Source: Actinernus sp. WN-2022
Taxonomy: Eukaryota > Cnidaria > Anthozoa > Actiniaria > Actinernidae
Direction of reading: 5' to 3'
DNA length: 64,000 nucleotides
Assembly (NCBI GenBank): GCA_030867875.1
Contig: JAOWCC010001634.1
Location: 135,738,365-135,802,364, forward strand
Part shown: positions 33,761 to 45,164 of the stretch, piece after piece
Numbering within the stretch: position 1 is the stretch's first letter
Layout of the letters: every line of letters begins with the position of its first letter
Program-made: the position numbers and the translations under genes
The notes under the pieces: model-generated
Told to the model about the DNA's origin: nothing
The model's input: only the letters and a program-made list of their open reading frames with translations
Database searches by the model: none

Positions 33761-36700
33761 GTCTGGTAGACGATGCTGGAGAACAAAAAGAAAATATTAC
33801 TACTGATAAAGAAGCCATATCGTATAGCTACAGCGTGTCCCTCGGAAGTAAAGGCACTGGTGAAGATATCAACAGTGACAAGGGTACCACGTATAAGGTA
33901 GCATTTAAGCAGTCAAGTGATCTTTCAGTTCACATCGTTCCTGATCAAGCAGCTGGCACCTCTGGGAATAAAGTCGATGACAATGTAGACAAGAATGAGG
34001 CGCATTACTGTTCCCAGTGCCTTAAAATCTTCTCACTTGCAAATGATTACCGTGAGCATCTAAGAACGCATAGTGACTTGACGACCCATAGATGTACTAA
34101 CTGTGGAGGAATATTTTCTAATGCTAAGGATCGTACAGAACACTCGAAAATACATGACATTAAGTGTGCAAAGTGTGGTAAGGAGTTTAGCCATAAAGGT
34201 AACTTGATGAAGCACTTGAGGACTCATGAGAAAAGCCAGATCTTCAACTGCAAACACTGTCATCTTTCTTGCTCAAGTGAAGATGTACTTAAGAAACATC
34301 TCCAGAAACATGCAAGAGGGAAGGAGGATTCTTCAAAAAGAGGCGAGAAAACGTCTTTGAAAAGTCAACTTAGAAAGAAGTCTGAATCCCCAAAACGGGA
34401 ATCCAAACGTGTTATGGGAAGAGTTAAGTCCGTACAGCCAAAATCAGTATCCCGTATGGATGACAATTCCCGAAAAGGGGTGGTCAAAGTGAAAGCTAAA
34501 TCAAAAGAAAGTCGAAGTCCTCATAAATCTGCATTAAGAGTAAGGAAATATGTAAAGGAGTCACTGAAAAAGAAAGTTGATCTACGGCCTGAAGGTCGAC
34601 TAAAGAATAACAGAAATGAAAAAAGCAAAACTAAAGTTCAAGGGAAGGAGAAGTCGTTTGTATGTACCAAATGCAAGAGACGTTTTGTTAAAAAGGAGTT
34701 TCTTGACAAGCACATTTTATTATACCATAGTTACAGCTGTACCAAATGCAAAAAGACATGTACATTTTTGACTGACTTCAAGGCTCACCAACATCCAAAT
34801 ATTTTCATGTGCGATGAATGCGAAAAGGAATTTGAATCCGAAAGTACACTTACCCGACACAAGAGGAATCACGCGAAAGCTTCAAAATGTTTTGTATGTA
34901 GTGAGTGCCAAATGGTCTTCGGAATGTGGATTGAACTTATTCGGCATGCTCAGGTGCACCAAGAGAGCTACGAGTGTGAAACATGTAAAGAGGTACTCAC
35001 AAGTAAGATCCAGCTAAGACAACATAGAACAGAGTTTCATGGGATTAAGGGGAGATTGAGAATAAAGTCAAAACATTGCAGGGTTTGCAAAAGAGAACTC
35101 TTCGATGTTGGTCTTCTTGAACACAGAAAAACAAGAGAGACCAAAGGGTACAAGTGTGACAGATGTGAAGATGCTCTAGACAGTTGTGCTTCCCTTGAAG
35201 AGCACAGAACCACCATGCACAAAGATACGATGGTATATCCCTGTTCAGCACCGAAGTGCGGAGAAACTTTCACCAGTAAACTGGAATGCCAGAAACATCG
35301 ACTTGAGAAGCATCTCTCCACCAAATGTGAAGATTGTGGAAAAGTATTTCGTTTGCAAAGTGCCTTACGGTCTCACCAAAAGGGGCGGACGTGCAAGAAA
35401 TGCAAAGAAGCATTCTGTTGTTTAGTGCGTTTCACACAACATCGATGTGAGAATGAAACTTCTTGTGAACACTGTGGAAAAGCCTTCAAAGGAAATGATA
35501 AGCTTGAAAGGCATAAATTGAGCAAGGCTTGTAAAATCTGTAAGAAGATATTTCCATGCCGTGGTGAACTTAAAAAGCACGAAAAAGCAGCACACTTGGA
35601 TTTAGAGACAAATCCATTCAAGTGTGATCATTGCAAGAAGGCTTTCTTAAACGAGAAAGTGTTTAGACAACATCTCGATATCGTTTGCAAGATATGTCAG
35701 GAAATGTTTCTTTGCAAGAGTGGATTTAATGATCACTTGCACTCTGTTCATGCGAATTTAGATGTTTTTAAGTGTGCCGATTGTGATGAGGTTTTTAAGA
35801 CATATTTCCATCTCTGTTGCCACTCAACGAAGCACCACGGATCGACATATACGTGCTATAAATGTGATATAAAGTTCGCCAAAAGTATAGAGTTACGAAA
35901 ACACCAGTACAGAAGCCACAAAGAATGCAAGTGTAACTACTGTGGCAACATGTTTTCTAACCGCACGGTGCTCTCAAAGCATCTCGGAACACATCGGGAC
36001 GAACCTACTTGCGAGACTTGCAAGGAGACATTTCCCTCCCGCAATGACCTCAGACTACATCGAATGCGCTCTCACCAGGAGGAAAGAGTCCATAAATGTA
36101 GTATATGTAACACGGCCTTTCGCCTCAAGGGACACCTTACCCAACATCAAAAATTACATTCATCAGATAAGCCTCACTCGTGCTGGAAGTGTGGGAAGAC
36201 GTTCAAGTTCAAAGCTTACCTCGTGAAACATTCCAAGCTTTTTCACGTTATTATTAATGAAAGGCATGGGGATGTAGAAGACCAGAGCGAAAGTCAAGGA
36301 ATTGTCCAAGGTCCTGAAGATCAAGAGGCGCAGGAAATGGTGACCAAGTGCTCGATATGTGAGAAGCTTTTCCAAACCCTTCGGGAATACAAGCTGCACA
36401 GGCACGTGAACAACGACCAGAGTTCTCCTTTCAAGTGTTGCTTGTGTGAAGAGAGTTCTATAACCTCTGATGCACTTGTTGACCACCAGAAAGATTATCA
36501 TACTGGAAAACAATCATTGACGTGCAATGAGTTTGGCAAGGATTTTATTAAACCTTCGGCTCTTTCAAGACAATTACATGGTAATACTATGCCATCTGAA
36601 AACCTGTTCCGCTGCCCACACTGTAAAAAGGAGTTTGAAGTTCAAGAAATGCTTGCATTACATGTTAAAATTCATTTGGGTGCTTCCGACCAGTCTTTCA

Positions 36701-37980
36701 GTTGCACCGAGTGCAATAAAGTATTCAGAATCAAAGCATCGTTTGAAAAGCATTTGAGAGTGCATACCAAAGAGAAGCCTTATGCATGCCTAACATGTGG
36801 CACAAGGTTTTCAGATGTTTCGTCACGTTCCAGACATACAAGAGTACACAGTGACAAAAAACCGTATAAATGTACTCAGTGTGAAAAGGAATTCAAGTTC
36901 CTGCATTCTCTCACCATTCACATCCGAACTCACACAAAGGAGAAACCATACGTATGTGCTCTGTGCAATAAAGCATTTGCACACAGCTCGAGCTACGCAG
37001 TTCACCGTCGAACACATACTGGGGAAAGTCCATTCAAATGTTCTCATTGCCCCCAGGCATTTAAAGCATCAAATGAGCTGAGAAGACATCAAAAAGCACA
37101 TTCTTCGAATGCGGAGGGCTTTGAGTGTCCTGTTTGCGAAAAGGTATTCAATACCAAGCTGTTTCTTTTAAAGCATAAACAGACATGTGGAACAGAAAAT
37201 ACACTCACAAAAGGAAGCACAAAAGTTTCAAAGAAAATTGCTACAAATACTGATACCAGTTCAGATGAAAGTAAAACTGAGGACTCTGCAGGTACCGTGT
37301 ATTATGACTCCGAGAATAACAGTGCTGACAATAACGACTCTAAATATAGCTCGAAAGGAAACCCCAGCATTGAAAGTAGTGGGAATGCTTTGCAGCATTT
37401 TAAAGATCACGATGATGACCAGGGCGTAGATGTATGGAGCAGCTTTGGGAAAAGTAGCGTGAGTGAAAGTAGGCCAGGTAAGAGTTATCTGGGTGAAAGA
37501 AACTCGGATGCTATACGTGGTGGCGCAAGAAGGATTGCCGAGAGTTCCTCAAGCAAAAGTATTTCGGAAGACAAAGCGGTAAACAACTTGAAACAAAGTA
37601 ATTCAAAGGGACGTAACATACCCCCAAAAGGCATCGCAGCTATTGAGGGTCAAAACCAAGGTGACGGAGAGGTGACAGACTTAGAAGAAAACAACACAGA
37701 GAGAAGGCATGACAGCGCAGTAGGAATCACTCCAAACACCAGTGAGAGAAACAAGCGATTAGAAACCTCAGGGGGTTTGAGGATTTTGGATACTAAATTC
37801 TCTAAGAGTGTCTGGAACAGGGTTCGTAGGAAAGGCTGTACAGTGCCAGGCAAGACGATGGAAAGCAGGAGAGATGAAGGGTTTATGGACGGGAACGCAT
37901 TCGATTTTGTTCCAAATCTTCGCAACGAGATGGAATCCCAGGGACAGTACATCATGTCTATGCTAGGTTCTATTGACTAA
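33736..37980 (+). CDS. Large C2H2 zinc-finger protein 1 (1414 aa)
   Basis: Single coding exon. The start is fixed by an in-frame TGA at 33721-33723, just after the splice acceptor. Residues 52-66 are a cysteine-less half finger (FKQSSDLSVH). Fingers 1-4 span about 91-205. A lysine/serine-rich basic linker covers about 206-307. A long second block of about 20 fingers spans 308-835, then about ten more to residue 1152. The tail (1153-1414) is acidic, serine/asparagine-rich and probably disordered. Most fingers are C-x2-C-x12-H-x3-5-H; several are degenerate (for example one near 930 with Cys and His lost). A run near residues 535-660 uses C2HC fingers whose last cysteine also begins the next finger. 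TGEKP-like linkers appear mainly in the last fingers. Likely a nuclear DNA-binding regulator; targets unknown. Paralogue of the gene at 49444. Confidence 0.9.
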   Translation: MERSGSPLSLVDDAGEQKENITTDKEAISYSYSVSLGSKGTGEDINSDKGTTYKVAFKQSSDLSVHIVPDQAAGTSGNKVDDNVDKNEAHYCSQCLKIFSLANDYREHLRTHSDLTTHRCTNCGGIFSNAKDRTEHSKIHDIKCAKCGKEFSHKGNLMKHLRTHEKSQIFNCKHCHLSCSSEDVLKKHLQKHARGKEDSSKRGEKTSLKSQLRKKSESPKRESKRVMGRVKSVQPKSVSRMDDNSRKGVVKVKAKSKESRSPHKSALRVRKYVKESLKKKVDLRPEGRLKNNRNEKSKTKVQGKEKSFVCTKCKRRFVKKEFLDKHILLYHSYSCTKCKKTCTFLTDFKAHQHPNIFMCDECEKEFESESTLTRHKRNHAKASKCFVCSECQMVFGMWIELIRHAQVHQESYECETCKEVLTSKIQLRQHRTEFHGIKGRLRIKSKHCRVCKRELFDVGLLEHRKTRETKGYKCDRCEDALDSCASLEEHRTTMHKDTMVYPCSAPKCGETFTSKLECQKHRLEKHLSTKCEDCGKVFRLQSALRSHQKGRTCKKCKEAFCCLVRFTQHRCENETSCEHCGKAFKGNDKLERHKLSKACKICKKIFPCRGELKKHEKAAHLDLETNPFKCDHCKKAFLNEKVFRQHLDIVCKICQEMFLCKSGFNDHLHSVHANLDVFKCADCDEVFKTYFHLCCHSTKHHGSTYTCYKCDIKFAKSIELRKHQYRSHKECKCNYCGNMFSNRTVLSKHLGTHRDEPTCETCKETFPSRNDLRLHRMRSHQEERVHKCSICNTAFRLKGHLTQHQKLHSSDKPHSCWKCGKTFKFKAYLVKHSKLFHVIINERHGDVEDQSESQGIVQGPEDQEAQEMVTKCSICEKLFQTLREYKLHRHVNNDQSSPFKCCLCEESSITSDALVDHQKDYHTGKQSLTCNEFGKDFIKPSALSRQLHGNTMPSENLFRCPHCKKEFEVQEMLALHVKIHLGASDQSFSCTECNKVFRIKASFEKHLRVHTKEKPYACLTCGTRFSDVSSRSRHTRVHSDKKPYKCTQCEKEFKFLHSLTIHIRTHTKEKPYVCALCNKAFAHSSSYAVHRRTHTGESPFKCSHCPQAFKASNELRRHQKAHSSNAEGFECPVCEKVFNTKLFLLKHKQTCGTENTLTKGSTKVSKKIATNTDTSSDESKTEDSAGTVYYDSENNSADNNDSKYSSKGNPSIESSGNALQHFKDHDDDQGVDVWSSFGKSSVSESRPGKSYLGERNSDAIRGGARRIAESSSSKSISEDKAVNNLKQSNSKGRNIPPKGIAAIEGQNQGDGEVTDLEENNTERRHDSAVGITPNTSERNKRLETSGGLRILDTKFSKSVWNRVRRKGCTVPGKTMESRRDEGFMDGNAFDFVPNLRNEMESQGQYIMSMLGSID

Positions 37981-38773
37981 ATAACTGGGCAGGTTTTAAA
38001 TTATTAACATTTGGAGTAAAACTGGGTGTCGTTTAAGACTATTATATCACGCTTGTCCGTAATCGATATGAAGTTTGTTTAACCCATGTTATACCATGGT
38101 AGCCTCGGATTCTTTTGTTCTCCGAGGCACATTTAAACCACTAATTTTCCCTGATGGCAGGGATATTTAGAAATATGCATTGTTTCGAAATTTCCCGCCG
38201 GGAGATTTCAGTTTCGAAATTTCCCGCCGGGAAATTTCAAGACAATGCATATTTCTAAATTTCCCCTGCATGCGTAATGAGGGAAAATTAGAAGAGAATG
38301 CAGGCTGGAAGTGATTAGGTCAAAAGCATCAACTCCTGCTCCCCTCTGGTAACACTAGCCCTGCGCTCCCGGATGAAAAATACTGAATCCAAACTGACCT
38401 GTCTTCATCATAACCTTCAATGTAATCCATGTGGGATGACCTATTTCAATCTGCATATTGTTCTCTTAATTTCTCAAACCCGCTTCTTCCATGTGGGATA
38501 CTTAAAACCATAAACGTGACGTAATTAAAATCCATTCATGCTCTTTGAATATTTAGTCAACCGCATAATTACATTGTATTTTAGTGTTATTCTTCTCAAA
38601 AACAACACGCTTTTCCCCAGGGGAAGCCAGGGTCGTTTAATCAATGGCGCTCAGTCAAGCATTAAACAAAACGTTTTCGAAAGCAACTCGACTGCAACGT
38701 CTTTAGTTTCGGCAGAGAAAACTAAACTTCTCAGAGATTTGTTCCGTTCCTCGGCGATCATGGTACTAACAAA
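37981..38773. other. 3' flank of gene 1 with a palindrome
   Basis: No canonical AATAAA is found close to the stop, so the 3' end cannot be fixed. The palindrome at 38142-38290 lies here. Confidence 0.5.
38142..38290. repeat. 149-bp palindrome
   Basis: TAATTTTCCCT at the left and GGGAAAATTA at the right pair, followed by TTTAGAAATATGCATTGT and its complement and a duplicated TTTCGAAATTTCCCGCCGGG core. A foldback MITE is likely. Confidence 0.7.
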
Positions 38774-38924
38774 CTTATACCATGGCATTTCGGGGTATCA
38801 GTGATTTAAATTGCCCCGAGAGCCGCGGGAAGATTTGTAAAAGTCCCGAGGCCGCTTTTACAAATCTTCCCTCGGCTCTCGGGGCAATTTAAATCACTAA
38901 TACCCCTCATGCCATGGTATAACT
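38774..38924. repeat. 151-bp palindrome
   Basis: CTTATACCATGGCAT and its complement bound arms containing GTGATTTAAATTGCCCCGAG and GGGAAGATTTGTAAAAG, folding around CCCGAGGCCG. The target duplication is not clear. Confidence 0.75.
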
Positions 38925-39146
38925 TATAAGTAATCAACTTTTCAGAAGCAGGCAAGTCATGAGCCGAATATTGGTGTTGATCTCCTGGGAAACTAGTTTC
39001 AATGTGACACCAAATTCTCTGGACAGACACTACAAGAAATGGATGTTACTTTGTTTCAAAATGAAAACATATTTCTTAAACTACAAGGCAGACCCATTGA
39101 AATGGCTTGGATTATTTTTACTGATTACACATCTCAAAGATGATTA

Positions 39147-39197
39147 TGGCCACGATTTGAAAATGGCCACGATTTGAAAATGGCCACGATGTTAAAA
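39147..39197 (+). repeat. 17-bp tandem repeat, three copies
   Basis: ATGGCCACGATTTGAAA occurs three times head to tail, the last copy diverged (GATGTTAAA), at the 5' break of a LINE fragment. Confidence 0.9.
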
Positions 39198-40536
39198 TGG
39201 TGTTTCTCGATATTAGTAAGGCCTTCGACAGGGTCTGACATGAAGCATTATTATATAAACTGTGGCTATTGGGAGTTAGAGATCCTTTACTAAGGTGGTT
39301 TAGAAGTTACTTATCTGAAAGAAAGCAAAGAGTCGTCATTAATGGTCAAAGTAGTGGTATTGGTTTTTTTATGTGCCACAAGGCTCCGTATTGGGTCCAC
39401 TTCTTTTCTTAATCTACATAAATGATATTACGACTGGAATTTCATCGAATTGCTATCTTTATGCAGATCATACTACACTATTAGAAATTGTTGAACATAA
39501 CTCTACGTTGGATATTGCAACTAAGTTGAATTCTGATTTGGAAAAAATTGATACGTGGGCGAAAACCTGGCTTGTTACAATGAATGCCTCGAAATCTAGG
39601 ACTATGAATTTTTCGGTAAAGCGTTTAAAGCTCTACCATTCACCGCTATTTCTGAATAATGAAAGTATTACGGAGGTTGATAGTCATAAACACCTTGGTC
39701 TTATCCTTTCCAGTAACCTTTTTAATTTTGGAGAAACCACATTTTACAATTACACCAGAAGGCATCAAATGTTCTTAATATGATTAAAAGCATTAAATAT
39801 AAAGTTAATCGTTCAACTTTACGCACGCTCTATTTAAGTTTGGTGAGGCCTCTTATGGAATATGGGGACATACATGTAATTTGGGGCCGTGGCTGTAGTA
39901 GAGGGTGAGTGTGCTTTGTTAGAAAATGTGCAGTATGAAGCAACTAGAGTTATATCAGGAGCTATGAAAGGGATGAGTAGAATTAGGCTCTTAAATGAGT
40001 TGGGGCTCGTAGACGTTAAAAATAGAAGAACTGTTCATAGGATCGTTACATTTTACAAAATGGTCAAAGGTTTAACTCCTGCTTATATAAAAGAGCTCTT
40101 GCCTGAGCAAGTAGGTGAACGTAGTCAATACATGCTTCGCTCCAATGAAAGTTATACACTGTTGCCCTGTCGTACTGAGCGTTTCCGTTGTTCTTTTCTG
40201 CCATCTTCAATACGAGTATGGAACGATTTAAGTCCAACTATAGCAAGCATACCGCAATTACCTGGTTTTAAGAAAGCTCTAAAGGAAAGCTTTAGTAGTA
40301 ATGATTATGACAGATTCTACGATTTTTCCGTTACTAGATTTGCCTCAATATGTCACACTCGCTTAAGATTAGGTAACTCTGCTTTAAATGATAACCTATT
40401 TAAAATCAATTGCGCACCAACAGCTTTTTGTCTCTGCGGATTTGCCAAGGAAACTGTTAAACAATATTTATTAGATTGTCCACAAACTGATGTACGCACA
40501 GGAGCCGCGCAGTTTGCGGGTAGTGTTATGTATTAA
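39195..40536 (+). pseudogene. LINE reverse-transcriptase fragment with altered catalytic box
   Basis: The first frame reads FLDISKAFDRV before a TGA at about 39237. After a frame change near 39370 it continues with PQGSVLGPLLFLIYINDI, the expected motif, then YADH instead of YADD (about 39456-39467), so the second catalytic aspartate is lost. A last frame (39889-40536) carries the C-terminal region with QYEATRVISGAMKGMS and SSIRVWNDL. Frameshifts at about 39370 and 39780-39890. CR1/L2/jockey-like; inactive. Confidence 0.8.
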
Positions 40537-40560
40537 AATTGGTCACAGATCGAGCATCGA

Positions 40561-40850
40561 TGGTTGCTTAGCGTAGTGGTTACCACACGTGGTCTACAAT
40601 CTGAGGCCTCGGGTTCGAACCCCAGAACGATTTTTTCTCTCTCAATTTTGGATTTTTCCCCTCTATATTTTGGTTTAAACTCGTCGTTTGTCTATAAATC
40701 CTAGCCCAAGGCCAGTGAGAACACGTTTACCTGTGAACCCTAGCTCTAGGTAGGTGAGACCTCGTCGTTTACCTGGGAACTTGTTTACTGACGGTTAGGG
40801 TTAGGTTTATGTTACGGGTTAGGGTTTAGTGTTAGTGCATGTGAAGTTTC
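40561..40850 (+). mobile_element. tRNA-derived SINE with telomere-like tail, copy 1
   Basis: The head has a good A box (TTAGCGTAGTGG, 40568-40579) and B box (GGTTCGAACCC, 40612-40622), so it resembles a tRNA. The body holds TTTACCTGTGAACCCTAG and GTTTACCTGGGAAC. The 3' part reads GACGGTTAGGGTTAGG then GGGTTAGGGTTTAG. The same order is seen on the - strand at 45310-45547, showing a dispersed family and not a tRNA gene. Confidence 0.7.
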
Positions 40851-41400
40851 GGTAAAAGGGAATAGGTCTCGACTTAGTTTGTGAGGCTGAAAGTTTCAAA
40901 ATGGCTGATTAAACGAGTGGGACTAGAAAAGATTCATGGCCGCTTTCCTTCGCCATTTTGGAAAATTCACGGTCAATCGAAAGCTGGGACGAGTACATCA
41001 GTGACCTCTCTCACGTACTTTGGTGACCCTCTACGTGTACATATGGCGGCCTACTGTGCTTCCTTATAAGGAGATCGTACGATAGACACTTCCCCCGAGA
41101 CTGGGCTTTACCGTCTGAGCTAAACCCCCGAGGCCACAGGGAACCCAACTAGATGGTCAGCAGGTACTAATCATGCATGCCACGGACGAAGGTCTTGTTC
41201 TGTCTCACCTCCACATACAGTTACAGAAGACGTTAGGCTGATATGGCCCGAGTACAGGCTGCATACTGCCTCTTGTTATTGTACATATATTTCATTTTGC
41301 CGGGGATAGATTTCAGGAGTCTATCAACTTTTCTGTATTTGGTTCAATTCAGAATTTATGCTAATTAGGCCACGCCTGTTTGCACGGGGCTATGGTCAAT

Positions 41401-41528
41401 TGCTGGCTTTCACTTGACGTCATAGCCGCCATGTTGGTGCCCCCTCGTTAGCTTCTTTTGTTGGGGCACCAACATGGCCGCCATGCCCTTTGTCGTTTGA
41501 ATCTCTGGGGATTGAGTGAAAACCAGCA
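41401..41528. mobile_element. 128-bp palindromic MITE
   Basis: TGCTGGCTTTCACT pairs with AGTGAAAACCAGCA, and CCGCCATGTTGGTGCCCC with its complement. Flanking dinucleotide AT on each side. It lies directly against the broken end of the LINE fragment at 41540. Confidence 0.75.
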
Positions 41529-41539
41529 ATATCAGGATA

Positions 41540-41900
41540 CTTCCAAGATAAATTATTGTCGATTAAGAGACCAAGATATTTTACATAGTTTTTGTGGTCC
41601 AAGGGAACACTTTTATTCAAATCGTTATCGAATATTGTAATCTTTGGTTGATAGGTAAGTTATTTTTGATAGGAATGAAATATTACAAAATTTGATTTTT
41701 TAATATCGACGGTAAGTTTATTGGACGTTAGCCAATCATACAGTTTATGTAGTTCTCTGTTTACAACTGTTTCTAGCGACCTAAGATTTGTATCTGCATA
41801 TAAAAGTGTCGTCTGTAAAAAGATAGAAGTTAAGTTTATCAGAACGTCCTTGAAAGGTCCTTGAATTCTATTGTCTAAGTTTCCAGTTCAACTCCCCTCG
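41540..41900 (-). pseudogene. LINE reverse-transcriptase fragment
   Basis: On the - strand a frame reads FTDDTLLYADTNLRSLE, LYDWLTSNKLTVD and, after a frame break, NYVKYLGLLIDNNLSWK, the palm and the conserved segment after the catalytic box in jockey/CR1-like elements. It stops abruptly at the MITE 41401-41528. Confidence 0.75.
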
Positions 41901-42133
41901 AGACTCCGAATACTCTAAATTCACCGTAAATTATTACGATAAAAAAAGAATAACAAGAAGTGTCACGTATTGGAGTGCCTATTTGATTGCATGACACAAT
42001 AGAAAGTAATGCCAAAGTGACTTAATTTATGAGAATCGCCGACATCGCGATGAATTAATTCAGTAGCAATTTGCTTTTAAATTAAGTTATTTCCTTTCAG
42101 CAGTCTGAACTATCTATTGCCTCAAAAAGGGAG

Positions 42134-42148
42134 ATAATAATAATAATA

Positions 42149-42197
<49 letters not shown>
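42134..42197 (+). repeat. (TAA)n microsatellite
   Basis: About twenty TAA/ATA triplets with a single phase change. Confidence 0.95.
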
Positions 42198-42198
<1 letters not shown>

Positions 42199-42783
42199 GT
42201 TTATTACACAGCCTGTCCAATATAGTGAATGGCTCTTCATCTGTGACGATAAAAATAAATACAATATAACCAAATAAATAGATAATAATAATAATAAGTT
42301 ATACTATTACACGAATATAAATATAGATTATAATAATTACATCATCGTGTAGTCCCCCATTCCCTACCTAACGACGACACGCCACTAATTAAGGTATCTA
42401 ATAAAAATTTAGTTTAAAATTGCCCACCACCCCACATACTAGGTCATTTTGTCAAAGTAAAATAATAGCCGGCAACAGTCGTCAAAATTTGAATGCCAAG
42501 AATATTTCTCTACTGTAAAAACGAGACGAAATGATTACTAAATAAATTCGCGCGTGAACTAGTCCGCGGACTCTGAGTTCAGTCCAGTACATCTTAGTTT
42601 GAATCCAGTCCTCTATCGTTTGACAACATGCCGTCTATGTAGACGACGCACTCTAATGCAAACAGTAACACAGACATGCTGCTTTCCGATTAGTTGCATC
42701 CCAGACATTTTATCCCATGTTTCCTTCACTACGAAACTTTTAAATATGGACGAAAAGGCGAGTCGTCCAGGCCATAACTATAA
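42198..42783. other. Intergenic, nothing recognised
   Basis: AT-rich, with no supported gene or repeat. Confidence 0.4.
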
Positions 42784-43329
42784 GGGGCCGTCGACATATT
42801 CGAAATGCCCCGCTTAACGCACAACGGACGTTTAGGGGGGAGGGGGTAAGGGCATGGACGTTAGTGTGGGGCATTTAGAACAAACACTTTTTCATCAATA
42901 GAAGTGCACATTTTAATCAAACGTTTCTAGTCAGCTAGATCTACATTAGAGCGCAATTTCTGTTGAATTTCCCGGAAATTTCAACAAGGTCGTTTGATTA
43001 GAAATATCATGAAATACCTCAAACCTCCAGGTAAGTGAAACTCAGTTTTATAGTCGTGTCCGAATGGGTATTTTAGTCAAGATCCGAAATGAGCTCGTAC
43101 GGGAATTCGAGGTACTGACTGACTGTACAGTTGCAGCTATTAAAGCTTTAAGCTTGTTTTATACTTTGTTTATAAGTGAACTCCCGTGTATTTCATTACT
43201 GTTTTTCCTGACCTAAAAAAGCATAAAACAATGGGTGGACGTTAAGGGGGAGGGGGGAGGGGGGAGGGGGTCTGACCTTAACGTCCGTTGTGCGTTAAGC
43301 GGGGCATTTCGAATATGTCGACGGCCCCT
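42784..43329. mobile_element. 546-bp inverted-repeat MITE
   Basis: AGGGGCCGTCGACATATTCG and its complement bound the element; the inverted arms also include TGCCCCGCTTAACGCACAAC. A GGGGGAGGGG tract lies by each arm. No exact target duplication. Confidence 0.75.
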
Positions 43330-45160
43330 AATGCATTTCGTTCTGGAAATGCCCTCATGCTCAATTTCCTTCACCGTTAATAGCTGTGTAACTAATGTGC
43401 AATAAAGCATGAAAAGACCATTTCGATCTAACGTTTAGAAATGGGCTAATGTCAGTTTCTTTCCAAGCTAATGTTTTTATTTCAAATACACAGGAAATGG
43501 CGGGTGAGCACGTTCCCGGCCCGGACCCCCTTGGGCCTTCGGCCCTCCCAACATTGGAAAACCGGCGGTTATACAGTTTTTTTCTGGATCCGTGCCTGGA
43601 CCTCTAGCATTGCAATAAAAAAAATCAACATTTGTGGAAAGTTTAAATAGTATAGGTGAAATCCCGTAAAGATATTAAGGATGGAATTTATTAGCCTGCG
43701 GAACCAGTCGCAGCGTAGAGCTTTATTGACTTTTGCATCATGGGATTTTGCAGTCATGAGTACATAGCCTCGTTTTCGTGTCTTTTCCTGATTCAAAATT
43801 AAATACACTACGCAGAGAAATATAATTTAATTTTCAAAGGCTAAATGTCCCCCCAAAAAAATTCTACAAGCATTATTATAAGGCACTCCAAAAAATATTT
43901 TTGCAAAGGAACTGATGCATTGTTCAATTTTCGTTTTGAAAAAATACTAGCAAATCAGTTTTACCAAATATAGTTCTATATAGTGTAACTGATTTTCAGG
44001 AAACAACCTCTCCAACCCTCAAAAAAAGTTTAGTCGCTGTCGTCATGGAAATATCAACTGGCCTTAATTACTAAAGGCTCAAATTATTCTTTGATCCTTA
44101 TGCCAGCAGTTTTTGCAACCGAGTTAAACGGTTGCAAAATTGCTAACATGTAATAAACTGGTATTTTATTTGTTATGTGAATTATATAGAATGGGTTCTA
44201 TACATAGTTCAGTTTACGATAATCATAATACTTAGACCTGATGAACATTTAATTTGTATCTATAGAAGGTGCATCAAAAAAAATCGAACAGAATTATCGC
44301 CTTTAAATAAAATTTCTTGCAGAGCTCACTGCTAAAAAAATCGTGCACAAAAAGTTTCCCACCCCCCTCCCAGGGTTTCTTAAAAAAATTAACTTTGAAA
44401 TTATGCAAATTAGGTATAGGCATCACATGTGATTGACGTTTATATGTCAATCAAAAGTCCTGTTTGAATGCAACATCCTGTTTCTTTTGTTTTTCTGACC
44501 AATGAAGGAAAAGTCCAGAATATGGCTTTTTAGCAAGCGACCAGGAAAAGAATTGTGTCAGGCCTCTTCCCCTCCTTCCTTTGGGGAGAGGGGGAGGGGT
44601 AATGAAAAGGAAGGGAGAGAGCTAGAGGGACTGATAATATATGATGGATTCTCTGTGTTCATAACGGCGGAGTAACCTGGGTACCAGGTGAACGGCAAAA
44701 CAAAGGCCGACGCTTGGGGGCAGCGTGCTCCGAAGAATTTGTAGTATTGACCCGTAAGGGTAGAGGAAAAGTCGAACATTTGTCTTATATAGCATTCCTG
44801 TAAGGTGAGTTGTCGATACGTGTTCTTTTGGCATTAGAATAAGGTTGTGTCTTGCTTGTTAGCAGGTTTTCGCAAAACGCTCCTATCGAGTTAACTCAAT
44901 AACTGGCATAGCCATAGGATTAGGAAGCGAGTCATTGATCACAAAACTTCGTAATTTTTTAAATAGTTCCGTTCACATCAATTCAAGAGAATATTGAATT
45001 ATAGAAATACAGTCGAAGAGCTCCAAGTGAGTTGGAATTATCCTTGTCATTCCCAGTAAATCAAAATGTTGAAGTTATGCCTCAAAACAGGGTGATTATG
45101 ATTTATCCCAAAACTTGCACGATTTCGAGACTTGTTTGGCCGAGAATAATTTATCAACCA
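43330..45160. other. Intergenic, no gene seen
   Basis: Contains a small hairpin GGGCCTTCGGCCC near 43533. No frame with protein character was found on either strand. Confidence 0.45.
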
Positions 45161-45164
45161 TTAA

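Noticed and set aside
40561..40634. Functional tRNA gene
   Set aside because: A and B boxes are good, but the sequence does not fold to a clean cloverleaf by eye and the body continues as a dispersed SINE found again at 45310-45547.
40793..40840. Interstitial telomere array
   Set aside because: Only a few TTAGG(G) words, and the same words are in the second copy of the SINE, so they belong to that element.
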